Assembly (NCBI GenBank): GCA_910576555.1
Contig: CAJTIY010000006.1
Coordinates: forward strand, 1 to 64,000
DNA length: 64,000 nt
Reading direction: 5' to 3'
Source of the DNA: an uncultured Alistipes sp.
Lineage (GTDB): Bacteria; Bacteroidota; Bacteroidia; Bacteroidales; Rikenellaceae
Shown: piece by piece, positions 14,707 through 25,592 of the stretch
Layout of the letters: each line of letters begins with the position of its first letter
How positions within the stretch are numbered: position 1 is the stretch's first letter
Translations under genes and position numbers: made by a program
Notes under the pieces: model-generated
Told to the model about the DNA's origin: nothing
Database searches by the model: none
The model's input: the letters and a program-made list of their open reading frames with translations, nothing else

Positions 14707-16005
14707 CTACTCGACGATGACGAGGTAGTAGTTCTTCTTGCCCCGCTGCACGAGCAGGTATTTGCCCGCGATCAGGTCGGCATCGGTCACCGGACGCATC
14801 GCGTCGGCCACCTTCTCCTTGTTGAGCGACACGCCGCCGCCCTGCACCATCTTGCGGCATTCGCCCTTCGAGGGGAAGATCTGCGTCCGCTCGGCGCAGA
14901 GCTCGATGAAGGGCAGTCCGAGTTCGGCGCGGGGGATGCGGAACTGCGGCACGCCCTCGAATACCTGCAGCAGGGTCTGCTCGTCGAGCCGGTGCAGCGC
15001 CTCCGACGTCGCGCCGCCGAAGAGGATCGCCGAGGCCTCGACGGCCTTTTCGTACTCCTCCGTCGAGTGGATCATGCAGGTGATCTCCTGCGCCAGACGC
15101 TTCTGGAGCGTGCGCAGGTGGGGAGCCGTGCGGTGCTCGGCGATGAGCGCCTCGATGGTCGCGCGGTCGAGCAGCGTGAAGATACGGATGTACCGCTCGG
15201 CATCCTCGTCGCTGACATTGAGCCAAAACTGGTAGAACTTGTAGGGCGACGTGTAGCGCGGGTCGAGCCATACGTTGCCGCTCTCGGTTTTGCCGAACTT
15301 CGTGCCGTCGGCTTTGGTGATGAGCGGGCAGGTGATGGCGAAGGCCTCGGCTTCGGAGCCCAGCTTGCGGCGGATCAGCTCGGTGCCGGTGGTGATGTTG
15401 CCCCACTGGTCGGCGCCGCCCAGCTGGATCTTGCAGTTCATCGTCTCGTAGAGGTGCAGGAAGTCGTAGCCCTGCACGAGCTGGTAGGTGAACTCGGTGA
15501 ACGACATGCCGTCGCCCTCGCCGTTGAAGCGCTTCTTGACCGAATCCTTGGCCATCATGTAGTTGACCGTGATGCACTTGCCGATGTCGCGGATGAAGTC
15601 GAGGAACGAGAACTCCTTCATCCAGTCGTAGTTGTTCACCATGCGTGCGGCGTTCGGCGCGTCGGAGTCGAAGTCGAGGAGCTTGGCCAGCTGGGCCTTG
15701 ATCGCCTCCTGATTGCGGCGCAGCGTCTCCTCGTCGAGCAGGTTGCGTTCCTGCGACTTGCCCGAGGGGTCGCCGATCATGCCCGTGGCGCCGCCCACGA
15801 GGGCCAGCGGACGGTGGCCGCACAGCTGGAAGTGCTTGAGGATCATGACGCCCACCAAGTGGCCGATGTGGAGCGAGTCGGCCGTGGGGTCGATGCCCAA
15901 GTAGGCCGTGGTCATCTCCTTGTCGAGTTGTTCCTTCGCGCCGGGCATGATCGTGTGGATCATGCCGCGCCATTCGAGTTCTTCGATGAAGTTTTTCGTT
16001 GCCAT
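14707..16005 (-). CDS. tyrS: Tyrosyl-tRNA synthetase
   Basis: 432 residues, a class I aminoacyl-tRNA synthetase. Motifs: [18 protein letters not shown] with the HIGH signature at 46-49; [18 protein letters not shown] for tyrosine and ATP binding; KFGKTESGN near residue 236 in place of KMSKS; and a C-terminal S4-like RNA-binding domain ([22 protein letters not shown]). The start [17 protein letters not shown] is typical. First gene of a tyrS-folB unit. Confidence 0.97.
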   Translation of the reverse strand: MATKNFIEELEWRGMIHTIMPGAKEQLDKEMTTAYLGIDPTADSLHIGHLVGVMILKHFQLCGHRPLALVGGATGMIGDPSGKSQERNLLDEETLRRNQEAIKAQLAKLLDFDSDAPNAARMVNNYDWMKEFSFLDFIRDIGKCITVNYMMAKDSVKKRFNGEGDGMSFTEFTYQLVQGYDFLHLYETMNCKIQLGGADQWGNITTGTELIRRKLGSEAEAFAITCPLITKADGTKFGKTESGNVWLDPRYTSPYKFYQFWLNVSDEDAERYIRIFTLLDRATIEALIAEHRTAPHLRTLQKRLAQEITCMIHSTEEYEKAVEASAILFGGATSEALHRLDEQTLLQVFEGVPQFRIPRAELGLPFIELCAERTQIFPSKGECRKMVQGGGVSLNKEKVADAMRPVTDADLIAGKYLLVQRGKKNYYLVIVE

Positions 16006-16127
16006 GTTATGTGTCGTTTTCTTGTTCGCATTCGTTCCGGCCCCTGCCTATTCCTTCCCGGCGGCCGGGCCGGACGCACCGTCGGTGCGGGCCGCCGAGG
16101 GGCGAGGGGCTGCGCCGCCCCGTCGCA

Positions 16128-18044
16128 TTACTCCGCCTCCAGATCCAGCGCCCGGCGCAGTTCGGCGACGAGCGGGTTCTTGTCGGCGATGTACTTCATG
16201 CGGTCTTCGAGCTTGATGGGGCGTGCCGCCCGGATCTCTTCGTTGACCGCGATCTCCAGTTCGATCATCCCCGCGACGCCGGCCAGCTCGGCGATGCGCA
16301 TCAGCATCCCGGTCTTGTTGCGCAGCATCTCCTCGCGCAGCTCCGGCGTCGGGACGCTCAAGCGGATGACGTTGTCGTGCAGCTCCATCTGCTCGAAGGC
16401 CGGCACGAAGCGGGGGCGCCGCTCCTGCATCAGCTGCAGGATGGCTTCGCGGGCCTTGCCGAGCTTCTCCGCGCAGCGGGGGTCGATCGCGACGGCGGCT
16501 GCGGGCCGCTCCTCCTCGTCGGAGGGCTCCGGCGCTCCGGCCGAGGCCAGCAGCTCCGCGAGCGAGGGCCCCGAGATCAGGGAGCGGCGCGCCGGCTGGG
16601 GAGCCGGTTGCGGTGCCGGTTGCGCGGGGGCCGGACGGTCGGTCGCGGCCGCCGGTGTCGCTGTGTCGGTCGCCGGCCGTGCGGTCGCGCTCGGCGGTGC
16701 GGCGACTGTCGCCGACCCCTCGGTCGGTGCTGCGGGTGCCGGAGGCGTCGCGGGTCCACTCGGCGCGGTTGGCGCCGGTGTCGTTGCAGGCGTCGGAGCC
16801 GGTGTCGTCGCGGGTGCCGGTGCCGGTTGCGCAGCGGGCGTTGCGAGGGTCGGTGCTGCCGGTGTTGTTGCCGGTGCCGCGGACGGTGCGGCGGCCTGCG
16901 GCTCGAGCGCGGGGAGCGGATACTCCCCGGGGGCGATCAGCGTGTCATTTTTTTTTTGACCGAGCCCGGCGATCTTCATCAGGCCCAGTTCGACGAGCAG
17001 CCGCTGGTTCGACGACTGCCGGATCTTCCCGTCGAGCTCCGTCAGCAACGCTATGGCGCCGAACAGGAACTCGACCGTGCAGGCCTCCGCCTGCGCGCGG
17101 TATCGTTCGAGCAGCGTGCCTGTCATCTCGATCAGCCGCAGCGTCTCGGGCCGCTTGGCCATCAGCAGATCGCGCATGTGGCGGTTCATGCCGGCCATGA
17201 AGGTCTGGCCCGAGAATCCGTTGGCGAGCACCGTGTCGAAGGCGACGAGCGAGTCGGCGTAGTTGCCCGCGAGCAGCATCTCGGTGACGCTGAAGTAGGT
17301 GTCGTAGTCGAGGACGTTGAGCGTGCGGGCGACGCTGCGGTATTCGAGCGTCGTGCCGCAGAACGAGACCGCCTTGTCGAACATCGACAGGGCGTCGCGC
17401 ATGCCGCCGTCGGCCTTCTGGGCGATGAGGTTCAGCGACTCCTCGTCGGCCGCGACACCCTCTTCGGAGGCGATGTAGCGCAGGTAGCCGACGGCATCCT
17501 CCACGCGGATGCGGTTGAAGTCGTAGATCTGGCAGCGCGAGAGGATCGTGGGGATGATCTTGTGCTTCTCGGTCGTCGCGAGGATGAAGATCGCGTGGGC
17601 GGGCGGCTCCTCGAGGGTCTTGAGGAAGGCGTTGAAGGCCGCGGCCGAGAGCATGTGGACCTCGTCGATGATGAAGACCGAGTAGCGGCCCACCTGCGGG
17701 ATGACGCGCACCTGCTCGATGAGCGTGCGGATGTCCTCCACCGAGTTGTTCGACGCGGCGTCGAGTTCGTGGATGTTGAGCGAGCGGCCCTCGTTGAACG
17801 AGCGGCACGATTCGCAGGCGTTGCATGCCTCGGCGCCCTGCGGGGCGAGGCAGTTGATCGCCTTCGCGAAGATGCGGGCGCAGGTGGTCTTGCCCACGCC
17901 GCGCGGTCCGCAGAAGAGGTAGGCGTGGGCCAGCTGTCCGCGTTCGATGGCGTTCTGGAGCGTCGAGGTGATGTGGCTCTGCCCGACGACCGAACGGAAG
18001 GTCGCGGGGCGGTATTTGCGTGCGCTGACGATGAAATCACTCAT
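16128..18044 (-). CDS. dnaX: DNA polymerase III subunit tau (and probably gamma)
   Basis: 638 residues as tau, the clamp-loader ATPase that links polymerase cores and helicase. Walker A is GPRGVGKT (46-53). Zinc cysteines are at 65, 74, 77 and 80. Walker B is VFIIDEVHML, with a SRC sensor 1. A Pro/Ala/Thr-rich linker covers about 375-470, then the tau C-terminal domains. At codons 363-366 the gene carries ten consecutive A residues (DNA 16948-16957). One extra A, or a -1 ribosomal slip, gives Gln-Lys-Lys-Lys then TGA, a 366-residue gamma. ATG 18044 (MSDFIVSARKYRP) matches the family start. A TATCTTCG box lies eight bases upstream. Confidence 0.95.
   Translation of the reverse strand: MSDFIVSARKYRPATFRSVVGQSHITSTLQNAIERGQLAHAYLFCGPRGVGKTTCARIFAKAINCLAPQGAEACNACESCRSFNEGRSLNIHELDAASNNSVEDIRTLIEQVRVIPQVGRYSVFIIDEVHMLSAAAFNAFLKTLEEPPAHAIFILATTEKHKIIPTILSRCQIYDFNRIRVEDAVGYLRYIASEEGVAADEESLNLIAQKADGGMRDALSMFDKAVSFCGTTLEYRSVARTLNVLDYDTYFSVTEMLLAGNYADSLVAFDTVLANGFSGQTFMAGMNRHMRDLLMAKRPETLRLIEMTGTLLERYRAQAEACTVEFLFGAIALLTELDGKIRQSSNQRLLVELGLMKIAGLGQKKNDTLIAPGEYPLPALEPQAAAPSAAPATTPAAPTLATPAAQPAPAPATTPAPTPATTPAPTAPSGPATPPAPAAPTEGSATVAAPPSATARPATDTATPAAATDRPAPAQPAPQPAPQPARRSLISGPSLAELLASAGAPEPSDEEERPAAAVAIDPRCAEKLGKAREAILQLMQERRPRFVPAFEQMELHDNVIRLSVPTPELREEMLRNKTGMLMRIAELAGVAGMIELEIAVNEEIRAARPIKLEDRMKYIADKNPLVAELRRALDLEAE
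16945..16958 (-). promoter_or_regulatory. A10 slippage/frameshift site in dnaX
   Basis: On the coding strand this is C followed by ten A and TGA. The zero frame reads CAA AAA AAA AAT GAC (Gln Lys Lys Asn Asp); the -1 frame reads TGA straight after the A run. This parallels the A9 transcriptional slippage site of Thermus thermophilus dnaX. Confidence 0.75.
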
Positions 18045-18325
18045 GATGGGGCGAAGATACGAAAATCGGGGGCAAATTGAAAATGAAAAGCGGAGAATTA
18101 GGCATGTTTTCGGAGCGCGGCCTGCGCTGGGGCGAACGAGCGGCTGCGGGGGTGGGAAGGCGCCTTGCGCTCCGGCCATTCTGTCGCGCGGATGGCAGGC
18201 GTGTCGTGACACGGTGCGACAAAAGATGACAAAGCGCGCCATCCGTGTGACACGCTGTCGCGCCGGGGCGGCGTGGCAGGCATTTTGCGACATATCGGGA
18301 CAAAGGACAACAACAGACAACGACT
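18045..18325. other. Divergent dnaX-clpB spacer
   Basis: 281 bases. The dnaX side is AT-rich and holds a TATCTTCG box on the minus strand at 18052-18059. The clpB side has recurrent gtgtgac/gtgacac words at about 18208-18255 and an AC-rich leader (gacaaaggacaacaacagac). These could be operator sites for clpB, but no known heat-shock operator (CIRCE) was recognised. Confidence 0.4.
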
Positions 18326-20923
<2,598 letters not shown>

Positions 20924-20958
20924 CGGCGGCGGAGGGACTGCGGACCGTTTCGCCGATC

Positions 20959-21008
20959 GCATGCAGTTTCCGCCGTCCACTCCCGGGAGCATGCGGTTTC
21001 CGCCGTCC
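20959..21008. repeat. Short direct repeat after clpB
   Basis: gcatgcagtttccgccgtcc at 20959-20978 and gcatgcggtttccgccgtcc at 20989-21008 (19 of 20 identical), 10 bases apart, between clpB and its terminator. Confidence 0.7.
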
Positions 21009-21047
21009 GGCCTTTCCGCAGCGGAGCGCATCGTTCCCCATGACCGA

Positions 21048-21080
21048 AAACCCCCGTTCCTCGCAAAGGAACGGGGGTTT
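21048..21080. terminator. Bidirectional terminator between clpB and the GT2 gene
   Basis: A 14-base-pair perfect stem (aaacccccgttcct and complement) with a five-base loop. AAA on one side and TTT on the other allow use by both converging transcripts. Confidence 0.92.
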
Positions 21081-21104
21081 CGCGTATGGTTCGGCGGCGA
21101 GAGG

Positions 21105-22208
21105 TTACAGCCCCTTTTTGGCCAGCAGCCACGCGAGGCGGTCGTAAAGGCCGAGCAGCGGGCGCCGCCAGCCGGCGGGCAGTGCGTTGAGCACGCGCAC
21201 CTTGTACAGCGTGCGGCGGTAGACCTTCGTGTAGGCGAAGAAGCGTGCGGCGCGCGCGGCCTCCGCGGTGCCGCCCTTGACGCTGATCGTCAGCGCCCGG
21301 GCCAGCGCGACACGGGCGATGAACTCGTTGCGGTCGGCCGGGCCCGCGGGATCGTAGAGCGACTCGAACGAGTGGGCGGTGCGCTCGGGGGTGTAGATCG
21401 AGGCCGAGCGGTTGGAGGCTTCGCGCGCGTAGATCGCCAGCCGCGCGGGCGAGAAGCAGACGGGGTAGCGGTCGGCGATGCGGATCCACATCCACTGGTC
21501 CTCGCCGAGCTTCATCCCCTCGGGGAATCCGCCCACGGCGTCGAAGACGCGGCGCGGGACGACCGCGGCCGAAGGGATGGCGATGTAGCGGTGGGCCGAG
21601 TCGCGGAAGAAGTCGGCGACGATGCCCCGCGTCGCGGGGGTCGGGGCGGGGTGTTCGCCGCTGTCGCTGCGGATGTCGAAGGCCGTGCAGTAGAGGCCGC
21701 AGTCGGGGTATTCGGCGATGAGCGCCGCGATTTCGGCGAGGAAGCCCGGGCGCCATGCGTCGTCGGCGTCGAGCAGGGCGATGTGCGTGCCCCGCGCCTC
21801 GGCGATGCCGCGGTTGCGTGCCGCGCAGACCCCGCCGTTGGGTTGGCGCACGAGCCGCACGGGCGGCATTTCGGGGCGGGAGGCGGCGCGGGCGGAAACG
21901 GCGGCATGCGCCGGTTGCGGCTCGTCGGCGCTTCGGAAAGGGACGCTCCGGTTTTCGGCGTAGGGTTCGCCCGCGGGAGCATGCGCCGGCTGCGGCTCGT
22001 CGGCGTCCGGGGCCTGCGGCGGTGCGGGTGCGGTTGCGAGCTCCTCCAGCAGCCGCTCGACCGCTGCGGCGCTGCCGTCGGTCGAGCCGTCGTCGACCAC
22101 GATCACCTCGCACGGCGGCAGGCGTTGCGCGAGGACCGAGCGCAGGGCCCCCGTCACTTCGCGCTCCTTGTTGTAGAGCGGTACGACGACCGAGAATTCA
22201 ACGTTCAT
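21105..22208 (-). CDS. Family 2 glycosyltransferase
   Basis: 367 residues with a GT-A fold. FSVVVPLYNKEREVTGALRS and EVIVVDDGSTDGS are the nucleotide-sugar site, NGGVCAARNRGIAEARG and LLDADDAW are the DxD metal site, and GEDQWMWIRIADRY carries the probable catalytic acidic residue. An unusual 60-residue Pro/Ala-rich insert at about 57-116 separates the first two blocks and contains ADEPQPAHA twice. It probably transfers a sugar in surface glycan synthesis. Its start overlaps the upstream Stealth gene by 11 bases, so the two are coupled. Donor and acceptor are not predictable. Confidence 0.9.
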   Translation of the reverse strand: MNVEFSVVVPLYNKEREVTGALRSVLAQRLPPCEVIVVDDGSTDGSAAAVERLLEELATAPAPPQAPDADEPQPAHAPAGEPYAENRSVPFRSADEPQPAHAAVSARAASRPEMPPVRLVRQPNGGVCAARNRGIAEARGTHIALLDADDAWRPGFLAEIAALIAEYPDCGLYCTAFDIRSDSGEHPAPTPATRGIVADFFRDSAHRYIAIPSAAVVPRRVFDAVGGFPEGMKLGEDQWMWIRIADRYPVCFSPARLAIYAREASNRSASIYTPERTAHSFESLYDPAGPADRNEFIARVALARALTISVKGGTAEAARAARFFAYTKVYRRTLYKVRVLNALPAGWRRPLLGLYDRLAWLLAKKGL

Positions 22209-23205
22209 AGCTCGATTTTTCGGGGAGGATGCGTTCGAAGGCGGCGCAGAGGCGGCGGCTCGCGGCCTCGAAGTCGGCGATGCGCTCGCTGTCGTTGAGG
22301 CACACGAGGCGCCAGCGCTGCCGTTCGATGTCGCGGCAGGTGGACTCCAGTGTCGTGTCCTCGAGCGTCAGCAGGCGGCCGTCGCCCAAGCCGATGGGGC
22401 GGAACTCGCCGCGGCAGAGCATGTCGTAGCGCACGAGGTAGTCCGAGACGTCGGTCAGCGAGCGCAGCCGGTGGCGGCACGTGGCGTCGAGCCGGTCGCC
22501 CCACAGCTCCCATGCGCGCTGCCATTGGCGCCGCAGGTAGGGTTGCGGCAGGTGGGGGTCGAAGATCCCCGGGAAGAACGACCAGATCGCGAGCGAGAGC
22601 GTCTTGAGGAGGTTCGTCGCCCCGTAACGCGGTGAGAACCACTTGCCGGCATGGCGGCGGAGCGTCGTGCGGGCGCTCCATGCGGCGTTGAGCAGCTCGA
22701 GGTCGTTGTAGACGATGTGGCCGATCGACGAGGCCTGCACGACGCACAGACGCGCCATGTCGCGCGGAAGGCCTCCGCGGAAGAAGTGTTCGGGGCGGCA
22801 GGGACGCCCGAGGAACATGTCGTCGTTGAAGACCACGAACTGCTCGGCGAGCCCTTCGATGCGGTGGAGGTTGAGGCCGATCGTGAGCGAGTTGAACGTG
22901 GGCAGGTACTCCGCGGGGATGAAGTCGCGGTGGTTGACCACATGCAGCTTGGGGTGCGACGTGTCGAGCCACGCGGGCATGTGGCCCCACGTGACGAAGT
23001 GCACGCGCCGCACCCACGGGGCGAAGCGCTCCACGGCGCGGAACCAGTGGCGCAGCGTGCGCCAGTCGCGGCTGCGGATCGGCGAGGCGTCCTCCAGCTC
23101 GTCGTTCGGCGCGGGGACCCACTCCCGCCGCTGGGCGAGCCATGCGGGGTCGGAGCCGTCGACCCAGAAGATCACGAAATCTATGTCGCTCGTTCGGTGT
23201 TCCAT
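22198..23205 (-). CDS. Stealth-family polysaccharide phosphotransferase
   Basis: 335 residues with the conserved Stealth regions in order: CR1 IDFVIFWVDGSDPAW near the N-terminus; CR2 RDWRTLRHWFRAVERFAPWV, VHFVTWGHMPAWLDTSHPKL and EQFVVFNDDMFLG; CR3 around SSIGHIVYNDLELLN; and CR4-like CLNDSERIADFE at the C-terminus. Stealth proteins transfer sugar-1-phosphate from nucleotide sugars to build phosphodiester-linked capsules (as in GlcNAc-1-phosphotransferases). ATG 23205 begins MEHRTSDIDFV. It sits between the LuxE-like gene and the GT2 gene in one operon. Confidence 0.92.
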   Translation of the reverse strand: MEHRTSDIDFVIFWVDGSDPAWLAQRREWVPAPNDELEDASPIRSRDWRTLRHWFRAVERFAPWVRRVHFVTWGHMPAWLDTSHPKLHVVNHRDFIPAEYLPTFNSLTIGLNLHRIEGLAEQFVVFNDDMFLGRPCRPEHFFRGGLPRDMARLCVVQASSIGHIVYNDLELLNAAWSARTTLRRHAGKWFSPRYGATNLLKTLSLAIWSFFPGIFDPHLPQPYLRRQWQRAWELWGDRLDATCRHRLRSLTDVSDYLVRYDMLCRGEFRPIGLGDGRLLTLEDTTLESTCRDIERQRWRLVCLNDSERIADFEAASRRLCAAFERILPEKSSYER

Positions 23206-23306
23206 CGTGTCGGGTATTGGGGACGCAGCCTGCGGGGCACGCTTCGTCAGATGCGGGCCTCCGCCGGGGGAGGCTGCGGCCCGCGCGGCTCTGTGAGCCG
23301 CATCGT

Positions 23307-24272
23307 TTATTGCACCAGCAGGTTGCACCCCCGGATATCGGCCCGGTCGATGCGTCCTTCGATTTCGAACGAGCCGTCGGCGAAGGTGCGGCCCACGTCC
23401 TCGGTCTGGATGAAGGCGCACGACCAGCGGTTCGCCAGATCGGTGATGTCGAGTCCGCCCCGTGCGCCGGCGGGCAGGCGGTCGAACGGATCGTTGACGT
23501 CGCGGGCCGCCACGCGCATCCATGCCGGGCAGCGGAAGCGGTTGCCGCCCTGCGAGTAGGCCTGCGAGGTGAGTTCGGCCATGCCGTACTCGGAGTGGAT
23601 CTCCGCGACGCCGAACGCGTCGCACAGGATCCGGTGGAACGCCTCCTTCGGCAGCTCCTCGCGGTGGCCCTTCATGCCGCCCGTTTCCATGACGATCGTG
23701 CGGTCGAGTTTCGGGGCGTAGCGTTCGGCGAGGTCCCACAGGGCGTAGCTCACGCCCAGCAGGATCTTGGGTTTCGGATCGGCGGCCATGTCGCGCAGCA
23801 GGGCGTCGTAGTCGTCGAGGTAGAAGCCGCCCGAGCCGCAGTCGGCGATCAGCCGGTCGGCCATGTAGACCAGCGACGAACCCTTGCGCCGCAGGTAGTT
23901 GGGCAGCAGCGCGTAGAGGCTCCATCGGGCCGGATCGCCGTAGAAGGTGCGGAACGAGGCGCGGAACGCCTGCTCGTAGAGCGCCAGCGACCGCATCGGG
24001 TGGCGCGAGGAGGTCATGCCCGTCGTGGCGCTCGAGGTGAAGACCGCCTCGGGAGCCGCGTCGCCGCAGTAGATGTCGTGCGTCTTGAAGAGGCCGATCG
24101 GCAGGTGGGGAATGGCGCTCGCCGTGCGCACCGCGTCGGGCTCGACGCCGATCAGCCGGAGATAGCGGCCATAGGGCGGACAGGTCGCCGCCTGCCGCCG
24201 GAAGGTCTCCAGCGCCGCGCGCTCGAACGCTTCGTCGCTGTCGATGCGGAAAAGGTCGTCGGGAGTGAACAT
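23307..24272 (-). CDS. LuxE-like acyl-protein synthetase/adenylating enzyme
   Basis: 321 residues of the LuxE/acyl-protein synthetase family, related to ANL adenylating enzymes. Landmarks are PHLPIGLFKTHDIY near residue 57, the AMP-binding loop FTSSATTGMTSSRH near 80, GGMKGHREELPK, and SEYGMAEL near 225. LuxE activates a fatty acid as acyl-AMP and transfers it to a Cys. No LuxC reductase is next door, so luminescence-type aldehyde synthesis is not implied. Lying first in an operon with Stealth and GT2 genes, it may activate an acyl or amino-acid group decorating a surface glycan (inference). ATG 24272 is six bases from a TATCTTTG box. Confidence 0.82.
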   Translation of the reverse strand: MFTPDDLFRIDSDEAFERAALETFRRQAATCPPYGRYLRLIGVEPDAVRTASAIPHLPIGLFKTHDIYCGDAAPEAVFTSSATTGMTSSRHPMRSLALYEQAFRASFRTFYGDPARWSLYALLPNYLRRKGSSLVYMADRLIADCGSGGFYLDDYDALLRDMAADPKPKILLGVSYALWDLAERYAPKLDRTIVMETGGMKGHREELPKEAFHRILCDAFGVAEIHSEYGMAELTSQAYSQGGNRFRCPAWMRVAARDVNDPFDRLPAGARGGLDITDLANRWSCAFIQTEDVGRTFADGSFEIEGRIDRADIRGCNLLVQ

Positions 24273-24277
24273 AGGTA

Positions 24278-24285
24278 CAAAGATA
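24278..24285 (-). promoter_or_regulatory. -7 box of the LuxE-Stealth-GT2 operon
   Basis: TATCTTTG on the minus strand, ending five bases before the start codon. This predicts a very short or absent leader. Confidence 0.6.
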
Positions 24286-24711
24286 ACGAAAGGCGGCCAT
24301 ATTTCGCTTATCCGGCGTAGGTTTTTGGCGTCGGACTCCGTTTCGGATCCCGGTGCCGGCCGTCGCGCGGTGTGTCGATCGCGCCCTCTTCGGCGCGACG
24401 GGAGGCGTCGTGCGGCGGCCCGAAGCGGCGGGTTGCCGTGATTTCCGTGACAGTCGTGACTGCCACGACTATTGCGACTGCCGCGCCGGGGCGCTGCGTC
24501 GGTGCGGATGCACGGCGGCATGCCGGCCGGGGTTTTCGGGGAAGAGCCGTACGATCCGGCGTTTTTCGATCGGCATCTCTCGGGCCGGAGTTTCCGTGCG
24601 GGGGCGCGTGCGTCTCTCATCGGTCGGTGCGGACGCCGGCCGGAGGGGACGGGACGGCAGCCGGCGCACTGCAGCAAGGGGCGGGAGTGCCGGGAGAGTG
24701 CGCTCCGATAC
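24286..24711. other. Gene-free gap where rpmI-rplT would be expected
   Basis: 426 bases between the LuxE promoter and the infC terminator. It is GC-rich, with short repeats such as gtgac/cgactgcc around 24440-24480. No ribosomal L35 or L20 frame and no other gene is recognisable on either strand. Confidence 0.55.
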
Positions 24712-24759
24712 GAAAAACGACGATCCCGGTCCGAGCGGAGTCGGTCCGTGGTCGTCGTT
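24712..24759 (-). terminator. infC terminator
   Basis: An imperfect long hairpin (ACGACGA arms around cggtccg arms) 48 bases past the infC stop. On the minus strand it runs into TTTTTCG. Confidence 0.7.
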
Positions 24760-24806
24760 CGTATCTATCCGTCTTCGTGCGGAAGGCGGCGTTCGGTCCG
24801 AGCGAA

Positions 24807-25436
24807 TTATTTCTTCGTCTTCGGCGCGAGCATCATGTTCATCTTCTTGCCGTCGAGCTTGGGCATCATCTCCACCTTCGCTACCTCCTCGAGGTCGTTG
24901 GCGAAGCGCAACAGCAGGATTTCGCCCTGCTCCTTGAAGACGATCGAGCGGCCGCGGAAGAAGACGTAGGCCTTCACCTTCGAGCCCTCCTTGAGGAAGT
25001 TGGCGGCGTGCTTGAGCTTGAAGTTGTAGTCGTGGTCGTCGGTCTGGGGTCCGAAGCGGATCTCCTTGATGACGACCTTCACCTGATTGGCCTTCAGCTC
25101 TTTCGCCTTCTTCTTCTGCTGGTAGAGGAACTTCTGATAGTCGGCGATGCGGCAGACGGGGGGATCGGCTTTGGGCGAGATCTCGATCAGGTCGAGCTCC
25201 AGCTCGTCGGCCAACCGGAGCGCTTCGCGGATCGGAAGCACTTTCGGCTGTTCGATGTTGTCGCCCACGACACGCACTTCGGGTGCCGTGATGCGGTCGT
25301 TGATCCGGTGCGGATACTCCTTCTCGGGCGGACGGCGTCCGAATCGGGGGTTGCCTCCTGCCGGTTTCGGTCGGTTATTCCCGGGGTTGAACGGCCTCGG
25401 CGGGAATGGTTTCGGTGCTGCGATAGTTGTACGTAT
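24807..25436 (-). CDS. infC: Translation initiation factor IF-3, probable ATA start
   Basis: About 209 residues. IF-3 binds the 30S subunit and checks start-codon pairing. The family N-terminal motif [18 protein letters not shown] is in frame, but no ATG precedes it: the frame opens after a TAA at 25440-25442, and the only plausible starts are ATA at 25434-25436 or ATC at 25422-25424. AGGAAA lies about 15 bases upstream of the ATA. A GTG at 25275-25277 would cut the conserved start. Later motifs include [40 protein letters not shown] and [14 protein letters not shown]. The first 40 residues are a Pro/Arg-rich extension. infC genes in other bacteria use rare starts for autoregulation. It follows thrS. 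Confidence 0.85.
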   Translation of the reverse strand: MRTTIAAPKPFPPRPFNPGNNRPKPAGGNPRFGRRPPEKEYPHRINDRITAPEVRVVGDNIEQPKVLPIREALRLADELELDLIEISPKADPPVCRIADYQKFLYQQKKKAKELKANQVKVVIKEIRFGPQTDDHDYNFKLKHAANFLKEGSKVKAYVFFRGRSIVFKEQGEILLLRFANDLEEVAKVEMMPKLDGKKMNMMLAPKTKK

Positions 25437-25592
25437 TAGTTAAGTGAATAATTTCCTGTGCTCCTCGTCCGCATCGGTCCGGTAAGCGGTCGGCGCCCCT
25501 CCGCCGACGGAGGGTTCCGCGGCGGCTCGGCGCGTTGCGCCCCCGGCCCGAACCCCCGCCGTCGGGACGGCAGGGGGATGCGGGAGGGTCGT

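Noticed and set aside
23307..24677. Longer start for the LuxE-like protein at 24677
   Set aside because: The extra 135 residues are Arg/Pro/Ser-rich, cross the promoter box, and precede the conserved family start.
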